Notes under the pieces: model-generated
What the model was told of the DNA's origin: nothing
The model's input: only the letters and a program-made list of their open reading frames with translations
The model's database searches: none
Assembly: GCA_023627715.1 (NCBI GenBank)
Contig: JAMAHW010000024.1
Span: 62,001 to 126,000 of the forward strand
Direction of reading: 5' to 3'
DNA: 64,000 nt
Source: Periconia sp. R9002
Lineage: Eukaryota > Ascomycota > Dothideomycetes > Pleosporales > Periconiaceae
Part shown: positions 58,401-64,000 of the stretch, piece after piece
Layout: each line of letters starts with the position of its first letter
Numbering within the stretch: position 1 is the stretch's first letter
Position numbers and translations under genes: made by a program

Positions 58401-60640
58401 GCTATGCAGTTCTGCGCTCTGATCTAAGGCCCTACGCAGACAAACTCGGGGTTCAGCGCGACCCAGATATCAAAGATTGCCTACAACGACTAGCCAAGTC
58501 ACCCCCGCAGACAAAGTTAGATGCAGAAGAAAAATTTTCGTACCTGGCAAGCAGAGCAGCAGATATGGATCGGCATCGCGATCTCTTGAGAAGCATTTCG
58601 GCAACCAATATTGTCCCCATTTTCCGCGCATATTATCTTGACCCAAGCTGCAGTGGTTTTGAAGATCGCACGCGAAAACAATTTGGGAAGACGGAACTCA
58701 GGATTCATCACTACGACCCACCTGGAACTGTTTTTGTTGGTCAAGATCAGGAGTATAAGGGAATCCTTGATTACGTACAGTATGGGCCGGAAGCAACTGC
58801 ATTCCTTCTCAAAGTGGGCGCGAAGCATGAGCCTAGCAGTCATGACCTTGCAACTCTTCTCTGTCGCAATCCTGCCCGCTTTCTGAATACCATAGGCCAA
58901 GAACGTTACCTTGATTTACTTCGAAAACTGGCCGAACACGCGGACAACCTCTGGAAAGATAAGGAGCTTGTGAAGCAACTGGTGTCTTCAACAGCTCTGC
59001 TCGGTTATAGAGACATCAAAGAGGACAATAAGAAGTTGATATCCGTTGAGGAAGATAATCTTGACGATATGGATGAGCCGGGCATGCAGCGCGAGTGGTC
59101 TCTCAACAAACCGAATGAGCTTGTTATTATCGACGATGTCAGCGTTTTCATACGATTCCGCGAGTACATCATTGCTGCTCCACAAGAAGAAACTCTCGAG
59201 GACTTCTACGCTCGCTTTGGCGTCCAGAAAGTATCAGCTTTGGTGAAGCACGAAGCGCGCATTGGAGTTCCCGCACGAGATCAGACGCCTGCGCAACAGT
59301 TGAGGAAGGATATACTTGAGCGGGCGAGGCTTTTCCTCCACGAGTACGAGCGTGATGCATCCAGGAAGAGCATACGCCATGATGCCAAGTGGCTTAGTAC
59401 AAACCTGACTGTGCAATGTGTGTCCGATATATCCATCCGGTTTTCTCTCACAGATCGTAACATATCTACATCATTCAGGAGGACTGCGGTCATCAAGCGC
59501 AGCTCAAGTACAGGAACAGTGCTACACATCACACCGAAGTATGATCTGTTTGAAGTTAGTAGCGAACTGATCAGGGTACTCATTCACCGTCCAAAGCAAA
59601 ACGATTCCATTGCGCTTGAACGGATTTTGACCGAGTCTCTACGGCGCTTACAAGAGAAAGGCATCAATGTCGAACGAATCTTGCGCAAGAAAGAATACGA
59701 GGCCCGACTCGCCAAGCAGCTTGAATTGGAGCGCCAATATGAAGAGCAACAGCGTGCTGCTGAGCAGGCAAAGGCCGACAATCAATATTCCGACGAGAAG
59801 AAAGCAATCAAAGGCCCTGGAGCTGATGCTGATGATGATAAGCCCGCTCCTGGATCAACACCTGAGAAGTCTCATAAGATGCCTGGTGCCTTTGGAGGCT
59901 CGGATGATATGGACCTGACGGAGAGGAACAATCGTCGCAACGAGGAGAATAACAACTTCTTCAGTAATTTCACGAAGACGTTATTTAAGAAGCCTCAAGC
60001 GCCGTCTATCCGAACGGATGGGCCCCAGATCAGCCGGGATATCCAGGCGACACAGTCCAATATTCAAAACGCTATCAAGGAGTGCCGACCAACGGGCATG
60101 GATGCTATCAACACCAAACATCATCAAGATCCTACTGAGCTAGATAGGGGAGGTTACTGCAACGGCGAACAGTGGGAGAACCTGCATAAAGCATTCACTA
60201 TTCCCTACAATGGCCGACACGTGGATGTTTACTTTGGTAGTGAGCAAACCGAAACACCAAACGACATCCGCTCCGAACTCTCCGCGTTCCTTCCGCTCAT
60301 CTTTGGGCTCGCTTCCATCTTCGGCGTCAACCCAGCAGCCGTCAACATCTTCCTGGACAAGAAGTCCAATACGGTAGCCTTCAACCTGAGCGGCACCTTG
60401 TTCTTCAATCTGGCCTGGTTCATGGGTCTGCACGTAGCAGAATTTGGCACGCCGGAGGGTAGACAGCGGGCATTGGATAGCTGGTTCCTGACTTTCTGTC
60501 ACGAGTTGGCCCATAATCTCGTTGCGGACCATAATGCTAGGCACAGTTGGTATCAGCAGCAGATTGCCATCGAGTACAGTCAGCAGTTCCGGAATGCTCT
60601 CGGTGGGTTCATGCAGGATCTGGATAGGAAGGGTACTTGA
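55445..60640 (+). CDS. Large GHKL-ATPase (sacsin-like) protein with HExxH tail
   Basis: A single exon of 1731 residues. The N-terminal Bergerat-fold ATPase (about 15-200) has LRELIQNASDAGA with Asn50 (N-box), VTNNGQPF in place of the usual DxGxG, and IGAFGVGFYSVF (G2 box near 126-137), as in Hsp90/sacsin proteins. The middle is a long helical region with no named domain (fungal DUF3684-type architecture, from memory). A Glu/Arg/Gln coiled-coil segment lies near 1405-1445, followed by an acidic linker. The C-terminal ~160 residues end with FCHELAHNLVADH: His1686, Glu1687, His1690 and His1696 match HExxHxxxxxH metal-site spacing. Protease activity is inference only. Sacsin-like ATPases are chaperone-like; this protein's function is unknown. 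The absence of introns over 5 kb contrasts with its neighbours. Confidence 0.88.
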   Translation: MAAVDFARLRNQTMADGQDSEVTVNTRALIDKVLARYSTEHTTLRELIQNASDAGATGVVIKYETDPSLDTPSPQSSDPSILLKHIIQHHTLKRLVVTNNGQPFTAADWSRLKSIADGNPDETKIGAFGVGFYSVFADCDEPFVVSGDRTMAFYWKGNTLSTKVANVPQEHRTSDTTFSLDYRQANPASPSYSPSKIPNLPTLCQFLATSLTFVGLQSIELRLDEHRIISFAKKTSPAVEVRVPSSLRTETQGGFMKVAHVTRQHSQIDAVWSNVMATAQNPPKRAAELVQEEVKNAGTTLKSFFSKFSASTAPAPVKTSKPLPTPTNTTTNDDISGDSKGVIFLQVCTVEVNTRVSSRFAAEIERATKKPPPKKTRVAILTSPYHDPSTSLSTGSGRTADLASRIFAEVLPTKAGRIFIGFPTAQTTGFLAHVSAPSLIPTVERENIDLHARNISDWNKELLRVAGLACRITYITDFFELQQRSGQDSPASMIEKAAYIFQQFTPNASHPSTLLGDTMTDAFWNCSKERSIEILSSKGVMASKDVRMPAETLSFLGEVPMVPQELATKAYTFMLSLHTRGFISELTMTDIRNGLERRALDEEELAEFLKWCGAKLESGEIDRPGARSLFSVTIAKFDSDTTDGSGKMVPIGDVRTYINAVRITPTLPVPFDTIPFRFSKAIPLKQLHMFGWSELSMVEWLRFMTTAPQLQEFSSSEKLATQILQLTSKVWDQLDNSSKEAVVNILAAHPIMPTKIGMRKPEQSYFPSVKLFEDLPTVKQFGWKDKFLVALGVRKTVDLAMVFDRMRNQDLSLSSEKVLWNHVDLIRYFASVMDELPKKDLDRLQETAFLPGEGLMVKQGQLFKASDLYAPEKTIVEMGLNQVKLPFDFKPSSREGILLLRLGLMQWPDTNTIVAILHRAGKSSDSRLYNLTIRYFLQNYFTNGYGSEARQLSSLTLPILPTEQAPFPALVGPFQCFTNEQSACLGYAVLRSDLRPYADKLGVQRDPDIKDCLQRLAKSPPQTKLDAEEKFSYLASRAADMDRHRDLLRSISATNIVPIFRAYYLDPSCSGFEDRTRKQFGKTELRIHHYDPPGTVFVGQDQEYKGILDYVQYGPEATAFLLKVGAKHEPSSHDLATLLCRNPARFLNTIGQERYLDLLRKLAEHADNLWKDKELVKQLVSSTALLGYRDIKEDNKKLISVEEDNLDDMDEPGMQREWSLNKPNELVIIDDVSVFIRFREYIIAAPQEETLEDFYARFGVQKVSALVKHEARIGVPARDQTPAQQLRKDILERARLFLHEYERDASRKSIRHDAKWLSTNLTVQCVSDISIRFSLTDRNISTSFRRTAVIKRSSSTGTVLHITPKYDLFEVSSELIRVLIHRPKQNDSIALERILTESLRRLQEKGINVERILRKKEYEARLAKQLELERQYEEQQRAAEQAKADNQYSDEKKAIKGPGADADDDKPAPGSTPEKSHKMPGAFGGSDDMDLTERNNRRNEENNNFFSNFTKTLFKKPQAPSIRTDGPQISRDIQATQSNIQNAIKECRPTGMDAINTKHHQDPTELDRGGYCNGEQWENLHKAFTIPYNGRHVDVYFGSEQTETPNDIRSELSAFLPLIFGLASIFGVNPAAVNIFLDKKSNTVAFNLSGTLFFNLAWFMGLHVAEFGTPEGRQRALDSWFLTFCHELAHNLVADHNARHSWYQQQIAIEYSQQFRNALGGFMQDLDRKGT

Positions 60641-61030
60641 TGGCCCGCTTTAGGCAAGGGTTCATTAAATTGCTCGAAGCATCCATACATACACGAAAGT
60701 AGATAGGCATAGGCTAGTGTATCGTATGGCAGGGATAGAAATCATCAAAGACGCATGATGCTGTGCACTTCTAGATAGCAATCAATCAGACTGTGCACTT
60801 TAAACCACCGCCTATGACTATAGCTCTGTGCGTTTGACAGCAACGCGAAAAAACCTCAGTGCCGCGCCTGCCTCCTCAAACGCACCTTCAGTGTCCCAGC
60901 CAAACAATGACCTCATTCCCACCACAACCTCCTACTATATAAACCTCTCGCCCTCACTTGACAAGCAAAACCCTCTGCCCTACACTCCTCTACCCTACAC
61001 TACTTCACAACCTCGACTTTCTCAACCAAG
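60641..61030. other. Short intergenic region with TATA box
   Basis: 3' UTR of the ATPase gene, then the promoter of the small secreted protein. The last 100 bases are CT-rich. CTGTGCACTT occurs twice (about 60761 and 60791). Confidence 0.5.
60936..60943 (+). promoter_or_regulatory. TATA box of the small secreted protein gene
   Basis: TATATAAA lies 88-95 bases before ATG 61031, followed by a CT-rich leader, which is the usual fungal layout for a highly expressed gene. Confidence 0.6.
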
Positions 61031-61564
61031 ATGAAGCTCATTCTCTTCACAATCTCTTTTGCCGTCTCGGCCATGGCACTCACCATGGGGGCTACGAGCA
61101 ACCCAACGCTCGCAACTCCCGCGCCTCGACCGACCGGCTCGGGTGTGTTCTCGTTCATTCCGCCATCCGAGGTGCATAGCTACACAGGCTATGTCCATCG
61201 TCCGTCCAAGTCGGCGGCTACCGTCAAGCCTGCCCCGACCTCTGGGTTCCGGATTTCTACACGTAGGCCTGTCCCGACCTTTGTGATTGCGCCTCCTACG
61301 CATGTCCCTGTCCCAGTGTCTGGTGTTGAGACATTCTCGATACTGCCGTGGCCTCCTGCTCCTTCGGACATGCCCGCTCCTGTTCACACCAAGCCCGGGA
61401 ATGAGGACCCCGACGGCAACACCTATACGTGCCTCATCCCAGGAGGTTGTGGTTCGACTGCTGTGGAAGCTCCAGAGCCTACGGAATTCACAGCTATTGC
61501 CCAGCCTACCACATTGGCTACATCGTACAAGCGTACTATGCCATTGCTTCCTCCAGCCCAGTAA
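61031..61564 (+). CDS. Small secreted Pro/Thr-rich protein, unknown
   Basis: A single exon of 177 residues. A signal peptide covers about residues 1-20 (MKLILFTISFAVSAMALT). The mature part is rich in Pro, Thr, Ser and Val, with loosely repeated blocks (SGFRISTRRPVPTFVIAPP, SGVETFSILPWPP) and a small conserved-looking island, GNEDPDGNTYTCLIPGGCGS, that holds its only two Cys. No known domain is recognised. A strong TATA box and CT-rich leader, with an AAG-ATG start context, support expression. It may be a wall-associated or effector-like protein, but that is only inference from size and secretion. Confidence 0.72.
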   Translation: MKLILFTISFAVSAMALTMGATSNPTLATPAPRPTGSGVFSFIPPSEVHSYTGYVHRPSKSAATVKPAPTSGFRISTRRPVPTFVIAPPTHVPVPVSGVETFSILPWPPAPSDMPAPVHTKPGNEDPDGNTYTCLIPGGCGSTAVEAPEPTEFTAIAQPTTLATSYKRTMPLLPPAQ

Positions 61565-62521
61565 ACGGTCGGCCGATCAGTCGTGGCTTTACTGCTCTAC
61601 TCTTCTTGAATGTATGCTAATCAGGATCAACATGAAGAGGTTATTGGGACGGTTCTGCACGCCTGGAAAAGAGCGATGGTTGAAATCATGGACCCTGAGA
61701 TTTTCCGGGTACACGATGTTGTATGGTGACTGTAGCAGCGTTCTGTGGAGGACCCGGGCGAAAGATGGATTCGGCCTCAGCGAACTACATAAGCAGTACC
61801 TATGTACATAGTTGAATGCCTGTCAAACATATTCCCTAATCTAACTCTTTTGGACTGTGAAGTTGTGTCGATTGACTGCATAAATAGATGTCGACGTGTT
61901 TCAGGGTACGGTCAGCCAGCCATTCAGGTGGGATGAAGCATGGCAAAAGGGTTCAGCTGCGCGTGGCATGCATCTATTTATAGCAACCGCGTGAAATCTT
62001 AAGTGCGCAAAATGCCCCCAACTCAGCAGGGAGAGACGTTAATTAACCATTACCCTCCGGTTCAACATCACGTCACCCGCCACTTAATAGCCCAAATTTC
62101 AACGAGCACCGCACAGAACAACTTGCGCATCTTTCCCCGCGCGCGCTTGCATTTCCACGACTCGGCGGATCGAATCCAACGGACGCCGCATCTCGAGCAA
62201 CCACACCACAGCGCGGCGCGCGCCACTGCAACCCCTCGACATAACCCATTCGCTCGTTCGCTCGCGCCGGCCGCGACTCGTTTTGTGTTTCTGCGCTTCT
62301 GATGCTGCATACAGGACTAGCGACGCGCTATCCAATACCTACAGGCGTAGTGGTAGACCGAGGCGCCGTCGTCTTCCATTCAAGCGCGCATTCGTGGCCA
62401 GTCCCTGCAGCGGTGTAGACATACATCTGGAACCATTGGGGAGGAAAACACAAGAATATATCATAATATCGCAATACACTGTTAAGCGCAAGGCCTCATG
62501 GCGCGCTGAGCTGTCGTCACC
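61565..62521. other. Intergenic region, GC-rich right half
   Basis: 3' UTR of the secreted protein, then the promoter and leader of the ARS-binding-protein-2 gene. A CGCG-rich stretch lies at 62135-62290. No additional gene is supported. Confidence 0.5.
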
Positions 62522-64000
62522 ATGCAAGTCGATTTCGGCGCGGGGGAGTCTGATCACAGTATCCATCTCACACCTCATGCCCACACCCACGGCCACCCTC
62601 ACTCGCATCCTCACTTTGAGCACTCGAGTCACACCAACCCAGGCTTCTCCTCCTTTCGCCATCCTGCCGCCCCGTCAATTGATCCGGGCCTAGATCAAAG
62701 CGCAACCCCGTCCCGCAATGGACACCAGTCCATGACCTCAGTCCACCAACCCGCTGCTGCACAGGGCCACCTCCTCCAGCCCGACAATGCCTCCCTCAAT
62801 AGCCCTCACCTCGCCCATACCTTTTACGCCGACATGTCGCGCACGTCGCAAACGCCCTCGACCCCCTCCAACTCGTCGCCGCGCTTCTCCAACATCTCCC
62901 CCGGCCCGCCTCAGTCCAAACAGCTACCCAACACGAGCTATCTCCCTACCGACCGCCCTGCCCCCTCGCGGCATGCCTCCGATGATACATTCGATGACGC
63001 ATATGCTACCTTTATACTGTACTGCAATCCTAACTTTGCGACCGACACGGATACCGCCGAGTTGATCCGCCAGTTTCGTACACCTCCAAAGAGCGATGGG
63101 AAAGCTTTTAGCACTTGGGCCCTGTTCGAACTGATCCGCAAATTTGACGCAAAGGAAATCAAGACATGGACGCAATTGGCTTTGGATCTCGGTGTGGAAC
63201 CGCCGGATACTGATAAAGGACAAAGCACGCAAAAGGTGCAGCAGTATTCTGTTAGACTCAAGGTGAGATACGCTTTCCTTGGTTTTTTCTCTTATCCCAA
63301 GTATTTTTCCCGTCTTGCTTTCTTTTCTCCCGTTATGAAATCCCCGCGCATGCATTGCGGTGCACGCATTCACGACTAATAATTGTACCGCACGAATGTT
63401 GTGAGCTCGGAACGACAACCCATGATCGACGATGCAGAGCAAGGGTGTGCAGAACGGAGCCCGAACAACGACCCCGACCAAACATAACCCGTAATCCAGG
63501 TGCCACCAACAGCCGGAGCATTACCAATTGCATACCCAACGTTTCTCCAGGCACTGCTTCGGTGAAACTTGCTCTTGATGGTTCCCGTAGTGAAAATTCC
63601 AATACACTTTTCTTTTCCAACTATCATTTCTTGTCTTTGGCTCCTCATCTTCTCTTTCCTACATACTTCACCTACACATGTCGACGACATAAACACATAC
63701 TAATTCCTCCAGCGATGGATGCGCGCAATGCATATTGATGCCTTTTTCGAGTTCATGCTCGGCAAACAGCATCCATACTATCTACAAATCCCACCACCGC
63801 ACAATCCTTTCCCAGAGGGCGGCCGCGATGGGGTATCATTGGGAGAGGATCTGGCCATCCGAGCCCTCGATCCCAAGTTTCGTCCCAAACGTGGACGCCG
63901 GAAAGCTGACGAAGGCGACGACGAACTGGATATGACAGATTCGACGCCGCCACGGAAACGGCCGCAACTCGACACGTCGGTTCCCTTTGGAAATGTGCTT
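62522..64000 (+). CDS. ARS-binding protein 2 (Abp2) family, 5' part
   Basis: Exons 62522..63262 and 63713..64000 (frame still open at the window edge) give at least 343 residues. The N-terminal ~150 residues are His/Ser/Pro-rich. The Abp2 domain begins near DDTFDDAYATFILYCNPNF and runs through FRTPPKSDGKAFSTWALFELIRKF, KEIKTWTQLALDLGVEPPDTDKGQSTQKVQQYSVRLK and, after the intron, RWMRAMHIDAFFEFMLGKQHPYYLQIPPP. A basic, Pro-rich segment (KFRPKRGRRKADEGDD, TPPRKRPQLD) follows and could be a nuclear signal. In fission yeast Abp2 binds ARS (origin) DNA; function in filamentous fungi is untested. The intron is 450 nt (63263..63712), far longer than the others here. The CACC-ATG context supports the start. 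Confidence 0.9.

Overview
The window is nuclear DNA of a filamentous ascomycete (Pezizomycotina; Dothideomycetes is my best guess, not proven). The evidence is short spliceosomal introns (43-83 nt, GT..AG, most with GTRAGN or GTATGT donors), fungal-specific families (VTC4 with SPX, Trs120/HypA, ARS-binding protein 2, a fungal-type GHKL ATPase giant, an AA7-like oxidase), secreted proteins with N-terminal signal peptides, pyrimidine-rich leaders and TATA boxes, and intergenic DNA full of TACC/GGTA words and microsatellites. I rebuilt exon structures by joining frames at canonical splice sites and checking that the coding length divides by three.

Layout, left to right: three decayed tandem units of about 310 bp (0.2-1.1 kb); a SPATA20/YyaL-like thioredoxin-fold protein (1.8-4.3 kb, +); a secreted CAP-domain protein (7.8-8.8 kb, +); the polyphosphate polymerase subunit VTC4 (9.7-12.2 kb, +); a secreted S41-family protease (17.2-19.6 kb, +); an AA7/BBE-like FAD oxidase (23.5-25.1 kb, +); an FCP1/NIF-domain protein (26.2-27.0 kb, -); the ribosome biogenesis factor RRP36 (28.2-29.2 kb, +); a GT8-like glycosyltransferase (29.6-30.8 kb, -); a UvrD-like SF1 helicase with a C-terminal PD-(D/E)XK-like nuclease region (32.1-34.5 kb, -); a Ser/Pro-rich conserved protein (38.8-40.4 kb, +); a BTB protein (43.8-44.8 kb, -); an F-box protein (46.4-48.2 kb, -); a Q/P/Y-rich repeat protein (49.2-49.8 kb, -); TRAPPII subunit Trs120 (50.2-54.9 kb, -); a 1731-residue GHKL-ATPase protein ending in an HExxHxxxxxH motif (55.4-60.6 kb, +); a small secreted Pro-rich protein (61.0-61.6 kb, +); and the 5' part of an ARS-binding-protein-2 gene running off the right edge.

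The genes do not form a biosynthetic cluster or an obvious pathway. The window is mostly housekeeping genes (polyphosphate synthesis, Golgi traffic, rRNA processing, DNA binding) with secreted and ubiquitin-adaptor-like genes among them, separated by long gene-poor stretches of 3-5 kb. Those stretches hold simple repeats, diverged tandem duplications and one 10-base assembly gap.

The items most worth a second look are the helicase-nuclease fusion, the GHKL ATPase with a zincin-like C-terminal motif, the FCP1-like protein with an Asp-to-Asn change in its DxDxT motif and an unexplained upstream coding-like stretch, the three-unit tandem array at the left end, and a possible BTB relic beside the F-box gene. 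No tRNA, rRNA, transposon ORF or CRISPR-like array was recognised.
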